A stretch of 64,000 bases of DNA from Volvariella volvacea V23 (GCA_000349905.1 KB722739.1:1010611-1074610), one strand, 5' to 3'. Shown: positions 11,222-29,272, counted from the stretch's first letter. Notes: generated by a model not told the origin, from the letters alone. A program made the numbers and translations.

Positions 11222-13639
11222 CTAGCAATAATCAAGGAACCCTTGCAGCTGGTGCGCAATCCGCGTTGGGAACTTGAATGCCAATAGCTTGTCTCCGAAT
11301 GTTCGGACAATCCTGCTGACGCCATCCTTCAAACCTATATTGTTGTCATCGTCATAAGCTTGTCTGCTGAGAGAATGGAAAGCCAAGGCGCCACGCGTAC
11401 CATCCGCAACCATACCAAGAACCTCATTAGCCTTCTCAACCTCCCGCCTAACCGCCTCCAATCCCTCCAACTCTTCCTCCGACAGCTCCGCGTCCTGCGA
11501 TGGAGGGGTATACAGAGCTGATACCGTGCTCCGATACTCATCTATTGCCGAAAGGAATGACAAAAGCGCTTCCAAGATCTTTGGGATATCACGTTGCACA
11601 ACCCCGAATTGGTCTTCTTGCAGCGAAGCACATGTCAGACGGGAGAGAACTAAAAAAGGCGAGAGAGATAAGCAAGTGCTTGAATTAGATTCGGAACATG
11701 GATGAAAGATACCTTCGACAATGGCTACATCTAGTTCCCGATTTGGTAGACAGGCTTCGGCGGTCTTGCTCGTTCTCTCCTTTGACCACCAGGTCTTCGC
11801 AATCTTCAGACGGCTCCCGATGGGCTGGGGTGCGTATTGCTCAACAAACCCAAGGATAATCGCAGAGAAGTTGTTTCTGAGATTGGAGAATACGGAATTA
11901 GCCACTTCTACTACTTTGAAGGCCTCGGCTTTCGCTGGTTCCGGAAGAACGGCGTTTTCAACAGTTTGGAAAAGTTCTGGTATCTTGACAGCCTCAGCAC
12001 CCTCGTCCAACGCCTTGATAACAGCACCATCGGAAGCAAGAGAGTCCACCACGTTCTTCACGGGAGATTGAACCTTTGCTTTATAGATCTGGGTTCGAAC
12101 CAACGGAACAGGCGTTCCGGGTATTGCTGCAGGCTGCGCAGCTGGAGCAGGGATAACAGGTACCGCAGGTGCAGGCTCTGGTTGTCCCTTTCTGAGGAAC
12201 AGTTGATAATCTCTGCCTAGCGTCAAGAGGCTCTCTCTGACGAGGTGACTCCAGAGATTCGGAGAATACTTCTGATCTCCAAATAGGGCGGTCCGCCGAG
12301 TGACATCCGCAGCTGCGTCGGAGGACGCAAGCTCCCTAAGTTCGGAGTAGGCGAAAAACTGGAAGGTCTTGTCTTTGGACGAAACTCCAGAGATCAGGGC
12401 TACATTGGGATCGGCGGTGACGCCTTTCACAGATACAGGCTAATAGACTATAAGTAGATGAAGATGAAACAAACAGGACACATACGTGGGTGACGTAGGC
12501 ATCAAAAATTATTCCCGCAGCCTCCCAAATTAAAATCGTACTTGTGGCCAGTACCCATGCCCTACAAAGCAGACTGAAGTGGTGGAATGGCAACAGAACC
12601 GTCCAAGACCCTCTGAGGAAATGCGCGGTAAAAGGCTTGAGGAATGCTGGGAGGAAGGGGAGTGTGTATAATATTGGTAACATTGCTCGCCCAGATGCGA
12701 GTAGGACCGCGGAAATGGGGATGAGGAGTGTGGCGGATAGTATAGCGATGACAAGAGAGGTCAATATGTCCAGGAAGCCAAAGGGGCGTTGTGAGGTCGA
12801 AGGCTGTGGAATAGTATACGCGTAAGAATTTGGGAATATATGCGCATGGGTACGTACCTTGATTGCAAGCGACCAACGGAAGGCAAATCTATCGAGTATT
12901 ATCTGTCTTAACGAGTATCCTACTCCGACAGTGAATTGTGAGATGAGAAGGAAAAAGAACCGGCCATTTAGGTAGTATGGATGCTTTCTGCACGAGCAAG
13001 TCAGTCCAGCAGGACAGCATAAGCGTGCCTACACATACCTTGACTTGACGAAAAGCGTTAAGCGCGGGTCTCCAAATGTGGATGATTCATTTTGGTACAC
13101 CAGAGATGCGTAGAGTCGGGCCAACAATAAGGCAGACAAAAGGTAAGTTGTGAGGGTGCGCCAGGTGCTTGGTTTCGGGAATGCGGCCACTATAGACTGT
13201 GACGGGGATGTTGTCGTACTCCGCGCAGCTAAAGAGAGCGTCAGCCACGTTCTTCAGAGATGCAGAAAAACGTACGTGCAAGATACACCTTCCGTATCAC
13301 AATTGCTGGCAGCGCTGCAACCAGCCAAACGAGCAGTGTGCTAAACACCGTCCATGGCGTCAGTGGTGACAGCACCAGCTTTTTGAACCCCAGAGCCTGA
13401 TAGCCTCCACAGCTCCATATCGTCCACGTCGCCACAAGTATCCACGTCAAGCTCAGAGAATGGAAGAAGATGGAAGAGACGAGGCGATGGCGCAAGGTGG
13501 CCTTGACATAGGGTTCATAAGATTCCGTTGGTTGGGGAATGGAGGGGGAGGAGCGCGTAGCCAGCGTCGAGGCTATCGCCCTGACTGGCGCAGACGTCCT
13601 GAGTCGTGAGCTTGAGAGGCTCGCGGCTGGGTTGGCCAT
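11222..13639 (-). CDS. NDC1: nuclear pore / spindle pole membrane protein NDC1
   Basis: ATG 13639 starts MANPAASLSSSRLRTSAP; the last exon ends FPTRIAHQLQGFLDYC at about 11222. The N-terminal half has about six membrane segments spread over exons, e.g. LTWILVATWTIWSC, VFSTLLVWLVAALPAIVI, YLLSALLLARLYASLVY, FFFLLISQFTVGVGY, LVIAILSATLLIPISAVLL and WVLATSTILIWEAAGIIF. The C-terminal half is soluble, with TFQFFAYSELRELASSD, RRTALFGD, SPNLWSHLVRESLLTLGRDY, an Ala/Pro linker and a helical end. This matches the Ndc1 nucleoporin family, which anchors nuclear pores and fungal spindle pole bodies in the nuclear envelope. An intron near 11640-11710 separates the last two exons. It is transcribed divergently from the FAD oxidase. 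Confidence 0.85.
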
Positions 13640-14198
13640 CGTCCTCGTCGTGCGGAGGTTTTGAGCTGCGAAAAGAGTTGGGAAAGTAGACTGTCACAAA
13701 GACGCGTGACCGAGGCCATAACGCGCCTTTTGCGTGACACTGGCCTTGAACGCCTTAAATTCAAACCACGTTTGTCTGCAACGGCCTGTGTCTCTGCTCG
13801 ACGACCAACGATTTCTCCACGAGAAGGGCCATCAAATACGATTATCAATCGATCCCATAAGCAATCGGTGAACTCAGGCGAGTTCGGCCTCGAGAAAGCA
13901 GAATTTGCACAACCCAAGGGGCACCATAGTGCGCACCATCTGCCAGAGGACGGCTAGCGACGGGCCTTTCACGAGGCCTGCGTCACGGTGTCGTGACATG
14001 AGCTCCAAGAAATGATGTCGATAATGCGCCCTCATCAGTTTTGACTGCTGGCGCATACCATCATCCAAGTCGTCCAGGCACGCAGAGAACGAATGGAGGT
14101 GCTGGTTCCCATGCTCAGAAAGCTCCAACCCTTCCTGACATTTGAGCTTTAAATGCCGTTACTCTACCCTACATCATCCTCGGCCCCAACCCTTCGAT
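13640..14198. other. divergent promoter region NDC1 / FAD oxidase
   Basis: These 559 bp lie between two divergent start codons. No separate gene is seen. Confidence 0.5.
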
Positions 14199-16105
14199 AT
14201 GAAGCATCTCGCTACGTGGAGCACGCTGCTACAGCTCGCTGCGCTGGCTATACTGCCGTCTGTTGCTTCCCCGTCCAAACGTGGAGTGAATGACGCAACT
14301 TCAACGTGCCGACAGCTCGCGAAACAGCTTGGGAAGACCGTAGTTGTCACTGCTGGGGATGATTATGACAGCTCGGTTCTTGATATCTGGAATCTATTCA
14401 ACACGGTCTATCAACCCGCTTGTGTTGTTCTGCCACGCAACGCGAGCCATGTCCAAGCTGCCATGCGAGCCATATACAAAGACGAGGTGCGATACGCGGT
14501 TCAAGCAGGGAGTCACAGCGGTGTGAGAGGGTGGAATAAGTGAGTTCTCTACATGTTCTCTTCTAAGCCGTAACTTACTCCATATTAGTGTGGACCGTGG
14601 TGTTCTCATCCACTTTAATTATATGAAGAATGTAACCTACAATGAAGCTAGAAATACAGTTACTCTACAACCGGGGATTCATTGGGGAGAAGCAATCTCA
14701 GCTCTTGAGCCTTATGGTGTCACGGTTATGGGCGGCCGTCTTGGGTAAGTCATACTCTAGGTTAACCCATATATAGCACTCGCCCACACATCTTTCTTAA
14801 TCCTTAATCATAGCGATGTCGGCACAGGCCTTTTGCTCGGTGGTGGATACAGCCACCTCTCTCCTGCCCACGGATTCTCCTGCGACGCCTACGTCGAAGT
14901 CGACGTCGTCCTAGTAAACGGAAGACTCGTCACCGCCACAGCAACGAACGAATACTCCGATTTATTCCGCGCTTTGAAGGGTGGCGCAAACAGATTTGGG
15001 ATTGTTACCCGATATGAAGTGACTGCCATCGAGACTGGACTCCCAGGCTCTAAAAATTGGTTCGGGGGCTTGATCGCGGTGAGTATTATTGACACCATGC
15101 CAAATGCCGGATAAGGACTCACTAGTGGCCTTGACGAGTAGTTTTCTGATGATGCTGCGCCAGCGCTGCTCGAAGCTACAGCAAAGTACGTCAGAGAGGT
15201 TAACGATCCAAATGCATGTATGTACTACAAACCAACTCCGCATAATAGCCGGGAATTCATATAGTGTCTCTCTAGCTATTCTTGTCGTGCTCGGTTATCA
15301 AGTCGTCGAAGGACAACTAATCCCCACACACAGTATCACACCAGTATACCGCGGCTCTAGCCTCCCAACCGAAGTCTTCGGCTCCTTCCTCTCCATCCCC
15401 TCCATCTTCCAACAACTCGGTCCGCTCGACTACTCCGAAGTATCCTCCATCCTAGGATCAGGCGGCGACCGCGGCTGGGGCCAACTCTTCGGCGCATCCT
15501 CCTTCACAGGCGAGGACGTCGAGCGATACACCAACGCCTTTGCGTACTGGCAGAACTTCACGCAGAGCTTCAAGGACGAGCTATCCGGGATCGTGCTGGC
15601 GTTCACGCCCATCCCGAATTCGCAGATCTTTGCGGGGAGGGGGAGGGGAGGGAATGCGATGGATCCGCCGTTGGGTGGGTATGCGGCGCTGCAGTTTTAT
15701 ACGCAGCATTTGCAGGGTGTTACAACTGTGTCGGCTCAGTTGGAGAGGGGGCGTAAATTGTATCTCAATCAGTGAGTATATCCCTTTCCTTGGCGTTTCT
15801 TTGCGTGGAGTGGACTCTTGGCTGCTTGACCTCAGACGTTTAATTCGGTTACTCACCGCCATTCACAATATAATCTAGAATACCCCCTTCACCTGGACTC
15901 CCTCTTTACGTCAACGAATGTGATGCTTCCCAAAACGTATTTGCTACATATGGGCAATACGAATTCCTTAAAAACACATACAAGAAGTATGATCCAAAAC
16001 GGTGAGTGCTAATATGCCCTTGATTCTGTTCTTCTGAGCTTGGGACTGACTTCAGTTCAATTTAGCTTTAATGTACGCTTTACCGACGGCCCACGAGGAT
16101 TGTAA
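14199..16105 (+). CDS. secreted FAD-linked oxidase (PCMH/BBE type)
   Basis: Seven exons (14199-14539, 14589-14744, 14814-15078, 15142-15217, 15276-15771, 15879-16001, 16066-16105) join in phase to give 498 aa. The start MKHLATWSTLLQLAALAIL is a signal peptide. The FAD-binding domain follows: QPACVVLPRNASHVQAAM, AVQAGSHSGVRGWN (its His is the usual covalent flavin site), VTLQPGIHWGEAI, GDVGTGLLLGGGYSHLSPAHG, and LFRALKGGANRFGIVTRYEV. The end YDPKRFNVRFTDGPRGL is a berberine-bridge-like C-terminus, which fixes the stop at 16103-16105. The second covalent (cysteinyl) site of true BBE enzymes is not visible in GDVGTG. It probably oxidises carbohydrates or small alcohols outside the cell; the substrate is unknown. 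Confidence 0.88.
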
Positions 16106-17409
16106 TAAAGTCAGCCCGTTCGAGGCTCTCATCCCATCTTCAGTGCTTAATAAATTGAGAAAGGCTTCGTTTTATTATGTCTACACGACTACGATAGTCG
16201 AAGAGGTTAATATACCCACTCTCAAGCTAACGAAGAAGGCCGGTCCTGCTTCTGCCGCTCGAAATCTTGTTGATGATTTGCATTGTACCTGAAATTGTTG
16301 TCATTATCATTATCAATCATATTTAGTATCCTTCCGCTTGCTGTTGTGAATGATTGAACCCCAGCCTTCGAATTCATGGTCACCACACCAGCTCCGAGTC
16401 AACGATCAGGCCCTGTTTGACGTCTGCTGCGCACGAAGTGTGGCACATGTCAACCTTCTTTGGCTGCTTATTGGGGGCAATGGCTTTCAGGGAGCACATA
16501 CGTGTCTTCACCGAGTAGTCCTCGGAGGACATTCCGCCGGTGAGGTTTGAAACGGCAACAAAGTGTTGATCACGACGTCGGCTGCGCTCTACCGTTCATC
16601 CCTCAGTTCGGTGCCTTGAGGGCATGGCTGAATGTTGCAAAGAATCATGGATGTGGTGTCCTGCCACGGTCCGAGGAACATGGTTGGTTGCGAAAATAGC
16701 ACAACACGCTTGTGACTGCTGCCCCCTCTGACAAGTTTCCGCGCTACCGTACCGACATCGTGGAAGCTGCTCGACGCTTTGTACGTTGGGCTTACCGTAG
16801 GCATTGTCAGGTCGGATGAGTCAGAAGGAGTTCCTCGTTCGCCAACCGGCATCCGGGGTCTGTGGTTGCCGGTAGCCTCAGAGCTGACATCATGCTCGCG
16901 TGCGACCGTTTCGGGCTCGGGCGCGCCACCTCAATCTCTCAGCAAGCGCTGCTAGAATGCTGATCAAAGAGCACTGTCCAACGGGCAAAGGTCATATCGT
17001 ATTACACGAATCACAGCCTCAGGCAGTCGCCGTGGCCTACACGTCGCTACCGTGTCTCGCTGGCCTTCTGGTTTCAGGCCGCAACCACGTTTCTTTGTCA
17101 GATTTTCATACACCCGATTTAGCGACGTCAATCTTCGGATGCAAGGGTTGCCGGCGGAGGCAAAAAGGGACCAAGGGGCAAGCTTATGAATGGCATTACA
17201 GTCAACTGGGAAACATGGTATGAAATAGCTCGGCGTGAAAGAAGACTCGAACCCGGAAGGGTGAATGGTAATGGTTTATGCAATGCAATTCAGGTGGGTC
17301 CCGGTTTATTACAAAAGGGAACATGTCGAGTTGGGGCTAAAATTGCAGTTCCTTCCTTCACTGGCCTTTCGATCCCCCAGCTTGGTATACGTCCCAAGTA
17401 TCCGAACCA
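16106..17409. other. intergenic, no gene seen
   Basis: About 1.3 kb between two plus-strand genes. It holds only short frames without motifs and presumably carries the MFS promoter. Confidence 0.5.
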
Positions 17410-19838
17410 TTGCCAACAATGTCCCTGAGTGCGTTGAACGCTGGGGATAACAGCTCGACCCCCTCCATCTCCACTACCGCTGTTGGCCCTGAGGAAGTCG
17501 CACCTTCAGTAACCCTTAGCCTTCCTAATGCGAACTCTTCCCATCCCACTCCATTCACCTCGACACAAAAAATAAACGCCGATGAAAAGGCAGCTGATGA
17601 TACCAAGTCGCCCGGAGAAAAGCCCTATTCTCAAAACCCCCCACACCACCACTATCCCCATCAGCACCCACATGCCTTGGACGATAAGGAGCTACGGCGA
17701 GTAGAGAGTCGGGTGGAGATGTACGGCGGGGATGATGTTCGTGACCCCCCTGCACTCAGAAGATCGCTTTCGGCGAAATCAAAAGCAAGCCGGCACAGCT
17801 CAGCGGCGTCGACAGAATCGGGAGACGAGGACGATGAGAGCAATTCACCGAGTACACCAGATCCCAACTTGGTTACGTGGGACGGCCCAAATGATCCCGC
17901 CAATCCTCAAAACTGGTCTGTTTCGTACAAGTGGTTTTTAACCCTCGTTTGCGCGGCGATGACGATCAATGTGTAAGTTGAGATTGAGTGTCAGCCTCTG
18001 GGTATTCACTAACCGTCGGGCGAAACTTTAGAACCTTTGCATCATCCGCTCCTACGGCGACTACACATCTCCTCATGCGCGAATTCAACATTTCTCAAGA
18101 AGTCTCCGATCTCATTACCTCCGTTTTCCTTCTTGGCTATGTCTTTGGGGTGCGCAACTCTTTCTCCATCTCAATGTTCTCTAACCTTGCTTGCGCATTA
18201 GCCTCTCTTTTGGGGACCAGGAAGCGAGCTAGTCGGCCGTCGACCCATCTTCATTCTCACTCTATCCTTGTACACCATCTTCCACCTCGGACAGGCTCTC
18301 GCAACAAATACCCAAACTCTCTTGGTCACACGATTCCTCTCTGGATTCTTCGCTGTTGCCCCACTAACAAATTGCGGAGGTAAGGCTTTGACGATACTAC
18401 ATGACGAAAAATACCTCTAACCTCGAACGTTAGGTGTAATTGCGGACATATGGCCTGCCGTTGGGCGTGGTCCGGCCACTAGCTTGTTTACGGCTAGCGT
18501 ATTCTTAGGACCTGTCATGGGTCCTATTGTTAGCGGCTAGTAAGTTTGATGCTTAGTCTATATATAAATCTTTACTCACGTCGCTCCTTTTTTCAGCATT
18601 GTCCAGAGCGATGTGAGCTGGCGATGGGTGTTCTGGGTTATGATGATGTTCGCAGGAGCATGCACGATTTTGACCATCATATGTCTTCCTGAAACTTATG
18701 CTCCAATTCTTCTTGCCAAAAAGGTGAGCCAAATCGGTTTTTTGTCTGGTATTCGGAGTGCTTATGCTAGAATAGGCAAAGAAGCTTCGCAAAGTCGCCC
18801 AAAAGGATGGTAAACTCTCGGAACTGTACGCGGAACACGAAAAGCAAGATTGGTCGATCGGCGGGATTGTCCACCGAACTATCTACCGACCTTTCCAAAT
18901 GTTGGCTTTGGAGCCAATTCTGGTCCTAGTCACCGTTTACCTCTCCCTCGTCTATGGCCTCATCTACGCACGTAAGTACATCCTCCCTTTCCCTACCAAT
19001 CAACTTACGAACAACCCTATCCAGTCTTCCAAGCTCTCCCAATCATCTTCGTCCTCCGCCGCGGCTTCACCATCTCCCAAGTGGGTCTCATCTTCATCGG
19101 CGTCGGCATCGGCACATCCCTCGGTGCCTTCGTGAACTACCTCTTCTCCCGTGACTACCCACAACTCATCGCGAAATGGCGTGGCTTCCCTCCCCCAGAG
19201 CAGAGACTAAAAGGGGCGATCGTCGGAGGACCGTGTTTGGTCATTGGCTGTTTCTGGCTGGGCTGGTCCGGGGAGTATGCGAGCGTGCATTGGGCGGTGC
19301 CTGCGTTGGCGACCGTTATGGTCGGCTTTGGGGTTTGTGCGGTTTTCATCTCGTTTTTGGTGAGTTTCTCTTGTACTGGGCGTGATAGACAGGGTGCTAA
19401 TCGAGGAGCAGAGCTATCTGGTGGATACGTACTTGATGTACAGCGCTTCGGCTTTCGCTGCGAATACCGTGGTTCGCTCTGCGGTTGCAGCTGCGTTTCC
19501 CCTGTTTACGACACAGATGTTCCTCAAGGCACGTTTCCTTGTCCTAATTTTTCTTTTGGTACACGGAGCTGATGTGAGGTTTTGCAATTTAGCTCGGCGT
19601 TAACTGGGCATGTACGCTCCTCGGCCTCATCGCCCTTGTTCTCGCACCAAGCCCCCTGCTCTTCATGAAATACGGGCCTAGAATTAGATCGAGCAGCCGA
19701 TTTGCGCCTTGTATTGATTTGAAGATTGCGAGCCAGATTAAGGAGGAGGAGAAGCAGGAACGGGAGAGGAAGATGAAGGAAAGTGCAGGAGAGGTGCCGA
19801 TGACGTTTACGGAGTCCCGGACGGATACTATGGTCTAA
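17410..19838 (+). CDS. MFS multidrug/polyamine exporter (DHA1 type)
   Basis: The first exon (ATG 17410, or 17419 in the same frame) encodes about 170 residues of Ser/Pro/His-rich cytosolic sequence, ending DPNLVTWDGPNDPANPQNWS, the motif that precedes TM1 in fungal DHA1 drug:H+ antiporters. Spliced exons then give VTFASSAPTATTHLLMREF, SVFLLGYVFG, PLFWGPGSELVGRRPIF (motif A), LSGFFAVAPLTNCGG, RGPATSLFTASVFLGPVMGP, WRWVFWVMMMFAGACTI and LPETYAPILLAKK. The second half (from about 18895) has EPILVLVTVYLSLVYGLIY, a loop with FPPPEQRLKGA, and TM segments up to the tail, ending TDTMV at stop 19836-19838. It is a twelve-TM plasma-membrane exporter by family; the substrate is not determinable. Confidence 0.88.
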
Positions 19839-20962
19839 TCCCATAGATCGGAGGACGCTCGACGATTATATCAGCGTGCGGGGGTGTTGGACGTATTGAT
19901 ACCGAACTTGAAAACATACCACCTTGCATCCCACGACATGAATGACGATTCCGACATCTTGATTTCTGTTCCATCTACGCATATTCAAGCACTCGCATTG
20001 GGTCATTGGACATTGATTCGCATTGTATTATTATATATTGCTATCTATCCACCGCACATCGTAGTTACTATATCCACACATTGCATTTGATATCAATCCA
20101 AGTTCGCACTGGTACTTTGCATAATTACAGATATATAGACCACTATAGTCTCGATTTGATGAATAGTAATGTATTCTTTCTCATACTCTTGCAGAGGAAG
20201 ACGTCATGGATTCACAACAAGCTAGAACTCGATATGTTTTGTTATATAACTGTGCTTTGAGAGTGCCATTCGTGTGTTGGCTAAAGTTAGTAGAAGAGAC
20301 GAGATAGAAAGGGAAAAGAAAAGGAGAAAAAAGGAGTATTGGAGCCTGAGTGTGTAGTAGTTACCGTAAGAACAAGGTACAGATATCAAGTGGCCACCAA
20401 AGGAAAGACAATACTCATGAGAGGCGAAATGATAATCTTTGCAAATAGATGCGCTCGATGTAACTATTCCAGGTCAAGCACTTTAGTCATTATGTGAATT
20501 TGATGGCGAGTAGTACTTCAGGATATCGAGTACCAATACGAGGGCACAGCATATAACCCCTGTTATGGATAAGCAAGATAAAAGCTGTAGGCCCCTAGGG
20601 AAACAGAGAAAAAACTTTTGGCCGCACGAAGTCGGTGAACCAGACAAGCAGTGACGACCAAAAGCACTAAAACTATAGACGTGCTAAGCTTTAGTTTTCG
20701 TGTAGTGCATTAATTCGCTGCAAACATACCGTATGCAACTATTAAGAACTCGGAAATACCTTTGTAGGAAGACCACCTCAGTTTGTTGATGTGCTTGAAA
20801 AATAGATTATAATATAATACGCACGATATTCTGAAATCCAAAAAGTTAATTCAGGGGGTATTCAATGGACAGCTGAAAAATACACCTATTTTCCCGATGA
20901 GGGCATATGTACGGATACATACTAAAGCGACAATAATAACCAGCCACGAGACTAGAAGGTAG
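19839..20962. other. intergenic; 3' flank of MFS gene with a diverged copy downstream
   Basis: AT-rich, with no gene recognised. About 19851-20060 is similar to about 21711-21895 (see the repeat entries). Confidence 0.5.
19851..20060 (+). repeat. repeat unit A (MFS 3' flank)
   Basis: This shares many short exact blocks in the same order and strand with 21711-21895: gattatatca, tgttg-acgta, a CGA-GACXATXCCGACA block, cattgg-tca, and an AT-rich end. Identity looks roughly 65-75% by eye. Confidence 0.5.
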
Positions 20963-21068
20963 TCAAAAGGGAAAACAGTCAAGACGCTGTTCAACCTTTA
21001 GCAAGGATGACCAGCCTACTGCAAAACCCCACAACATCAAGCACGCTCTGAATATCTGACGCTGGGAG

Positions 21069-21483
21069 CTATCGAAGTCCATTAGGGACGTCATCCCTGA
21101 AAAATACCTCAAGCAGGTACAACCTGTACGACAAATGAAGATGAGCGAAGTTATTGAGGCGAAATGTATAAGTATTTTAGGCATCACTCACACTATCAGA
21201 AAAATTCCACAAATGCTCAATTCGAAGTAGCCAACTACGTCCTCAAAGCCAAAAAAAATTCAAGAATTGCCTTGAGTGTGACCACGAATAAGGACCCAAA
21301 TCCTATCGGGAACTGGGAGAGCGTTAACTTTTGTGGTGTTGATTTGGGTGTCTGTTCGGCGTCGTTATTATTCAGAGACTCGGATGCTTGTGTCTGCTGT
21401 GGGCCCTCTTCCAAGTCTACAACCTGAGAGTTGCTCATGTCCGGGTTGGAGGGGGGACTGTTTGGATTTGAACAAGACGACAT
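21069..21483 (-). pseudogene. small acidic/membrane protein gene with a poly-T frameshift
   Basis: ATG 21483 opens MSSCSNPNSPPSNPDMSNS, an acidic Gln/Asn stretch, then LSQFPIGFGSLFVVTLKAIL. The frame breaks just after a run of eight T (forward-strand A run 21251-21258). One extra T would continue into FEDVVGYFELSICGIFLIV, splice at GT 21191 to AG 21124, and end LYLLEVFFRDDVPNGLR at TAG 21071-21069, with phases that fit. The product would be about 115 aa with one or two membrane segments. Either the gene carries a real homopolymer frameshift or the assembly lost a base. I do not recognise the family. Confidence 0.4.
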
Positions 21484-21710
21484 GGTTGAGCGGTTTAGTG
21501 TCCATAGGAACGCTCAACATTATATAGGCATCCATCCTAACCAAACTGGTCGTGGCTGTTCGAAAATTACGTGCAAGGTGGAATATGATAGGGGGTTGGC
21601 TATGCATGACAGCTCCCCGCTCAATTATCTGAAGGCATTTGAAGGAAGGGTTCACACCCCAACAAGTAGTGCTGTTTACCGCGTTGCTGAATTTCGTAAT
21701 TTTTGCTTGG

Positions 21711-21895
21711 TGGGCGCTGGATGATTATATCAACATGCGGCGATGTTGCACGTATGGGTACGAAGCATATCATCTCTACACGAACGACAATCCCGACACT
21801 TTGGTTTATTTTCTATGGCGCACGTTCGAGAACCTGCATTGGATCACCGAACATTAATATACAATACATATTTATATTTATCCATCGTGCGCCAT
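21711..21895 (+). repeat. repeat unit B, diverged copy of 19851-20060
   Basis: Same orientation as unit A, about 1.85 kb downstream. No MFS coding sequence is attached upstream, so only the non-coding flank, or an element within it, was duplicated. Confidence 0.5.
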
Positions 21896-22066
21896 CACTT
21901 TGAACCGGTGCTTTGGGTAATCGCATTTACACCTATAAACCAAAATACCTTCGATTTGTGGGAGCTGCCACTGGGTTTTTGGCCGGCATTTGACTATTAA
22001 GCACGAGCTGAAATAGTGTCAAATTAGTAATTGCTCAAAGCTTTGTGTCGTTGACAAACTTGGATA

Positions 22067-23369
22067 CTACAAGGGCCGAGGACACATTCCAGACCGGATG
22101 CCCTCCCGGAATCTGACTTGGTCTTCAGGTTTCCTTGGGGGGTAAATCTCTCTTAAATATTCATCCGCTCCAGATAAGTGTGCAACTCTGCAGCACAACG
22201 CATGCAACTCGAGAAGTCGAGCACACGGCGCTGGAAGATCATGCGTCTCTCTGAGAGTAACTGCATTGACGCCTCGATGGATGTCTTTTCCATCTGTGAA
22301 TGTGAGCGGGCGAAATGCATCGTTGCTCACGCAAACCAAGTATTCATTCGGTATCCCCTAAGTGCAATTAGACTGTTCAGGTCTAGGGGAACTTGGAGGA
22401 ATGATCGTACCGTTGCTTCTAACCACATTCTCAACGAGTTAAAGTGATGGTAGGGGATTTGTCCCATGGTAAGGACATTGCGAAGGTCGTGTATCCAGCG
22501 ATCGTTAGATGTGTCAACGACGTGTTCATACCCAAGATCTTTAAGGATAGACTTGACGCAAGTCTCAGGTATCTGAGGGATTACAAACATAATTTGTAGA
22601 TGGAGACATTTGCCACAATCAAGGAGATTTCGTACCTCTCGGGTTTTTTTATTGACCTCGGCCGCTCTAGCTTTGATAAGGCGTGCTGGTATGATATTCG
22701 CCTCGAATGTCGGGGTGCTGCTTCGCCCCGTAACCCCTTCGAATATATATCTTTCTATTTCATTGTAGCGATAATCGTAAGAACCGGTTATTGAACACCT
22801 GTAATGATCCCGCTCCAGTGCCTATATAAGTCAGAGTAGGAAATTTGACTGTCATTCTAGTACACACAAGATATCGCGAATATGTGTGAGGCAATATACC
22901 ATCTTTCATCATCGAAACGTATTTTTCATGCCGTTTGCTGTCGATGGGCAGTTGAAGAACTTGCATCACGGTATCTACCCTCCAGTTTGGAGGATTGAAG
23001 ACTAAAGCGCGGTAAGTAGAGACGTCTTATTGCAAGAGACGGCACCATACAAAGGTTCACGAAATCCCGGATATAAACTCTCCCAAGAGCAGTCAAGTCA
23101 TTCATTTCGTTTCGGCGCGGGGTGGAAGTTATGGCTTTCGACATGCGCCTGAGGCTGTTATAAGAGTTTACTTCTCGCATTAAGTGACCCAGAACTCTAA
23201 GACCCAATGCATCAACAGCCGATGTACTAGTAGGTGTGGAAGTCTTTAAGGTGCCTTCGAGGCGTCGAAGGCGATCGTATTGCTTGATGAAAGAAGCAGA
23301 GCAGATGATCCGAGAATCTCTGATTCTTGAAGTGAAGACCTTGGGTAACGTGAGTTTACTCCAGACCAT
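22067..23369 (-). CDS. HNH_2-family protein (possible degenerate nuclease), copy 1
   Basis: ATG 23369 gives MVWSKLTLPKVFTSRIRDS and a helical N-terminus ending DLTALGRVYIRDF. Further exons give FNPPNWRVDTVMQVLQLPID, then the HNH core LERDHYRCSITGSYDYRY and EANIIPARLIKARAAEV, then IPETCVKSILKDLGYEHVVD, WIHDLRNVLTMG and HHFNSLRMWLEAT. The last exon, GIPNEYLVCVSNDAFRPL to LPAPCARLLELHALCCRVAH and LSGADEYLREIY, stops at 22069-22067. Six exons are needed and match the copy at 42684-44002 junction by junction. Where HNH_2 proteins usually read A-H-I-I-P, this one has A-N-I-I-P, so the first catalytic His appears to be Asn. Biological role unknown. Confidence 0.7.
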
Positions 23370-24135
23370 ATCGACGTGAGTGAGTAAGTGTAACCAAGCG
23401 CGACATGAATGTTGGTGTTAGAATGAACCCCTAAGTAAAACAGGCCCCTAAGTCCCGATGCTGAGCCTGCGAACAGAGTTCCATATTGGGAAGCAATGAA
23501 TGCTGCTTGACCCTTATTATTTGGACCTTATCCTTCCACACGCATTTCATTTCTATTCTTACCTGGGATTGTCTACCCACACGATAGCGAGTCACAGGAC
23601 AGCGCTGACACGGCAAAGTTTGACGCTGTGAATTGGATGCACCGTAGCGCCTAAAGTGTTGTAAAGCTAGCTCTCATACAGTATTGGTGTACTCGACGGT
23701 TCTGTGCCTCCACTGTGGCACATGTATATTTGACTATTTCCACTTGATAACTGCCCCTCTGCCGCGAATAAGCGGTACTCTAATGAGTGAAGGGCCAACC
23801 TATCTACGACCTTATGTCGCATGCCGGCGGATTGAATACCATGTGTATACGCATGGAGGGCTGGCGTCCAAGTATTTTAGCATCTCACGACTCCAGTGCC
23901 AAAATGTATGAAGAGGAATCTATGTTCGTTCAACACCAATACTAAAGACATAATGCAAGTGCATACAAGAGTCTAGATATCTGACAACCCCTCTCGTATA
24001 ACATATCTTTTGAACCAATCCCAATGCAATGTCAGAGTAAAATACACCGATCCAAAGATCGAACAGAAATGCCAAAAGTCTAAATCATGAGCCCTTCCAT
24101 CCAAACTCTCATCATACATCCCATACCATGCTAGT
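23370..24135. other. intergenic, no gene seen
   Basis: About 770 bp between the HNH_2 gene and the 3' end of AROM; no supported feature. Confidence 0.5.

Positions 24136-29272
<5,137 letters not shown>

Noticed and set aside
16071..16292. 73-codon plus frame overlapping the end of the FAD oxidase
   Set aside because: The last oxidase exon (RFTDGPRGL) uses another frame and ends at 16105; the extra frame has no family motif and is 3' UTR.
17240..17262. Possible tRNA B box (GGGTTCGAGTC) on the minus strand
   Set aside because: The flanking bases do not pair as a T-stem and no A box or cloverleaf is found upstream.
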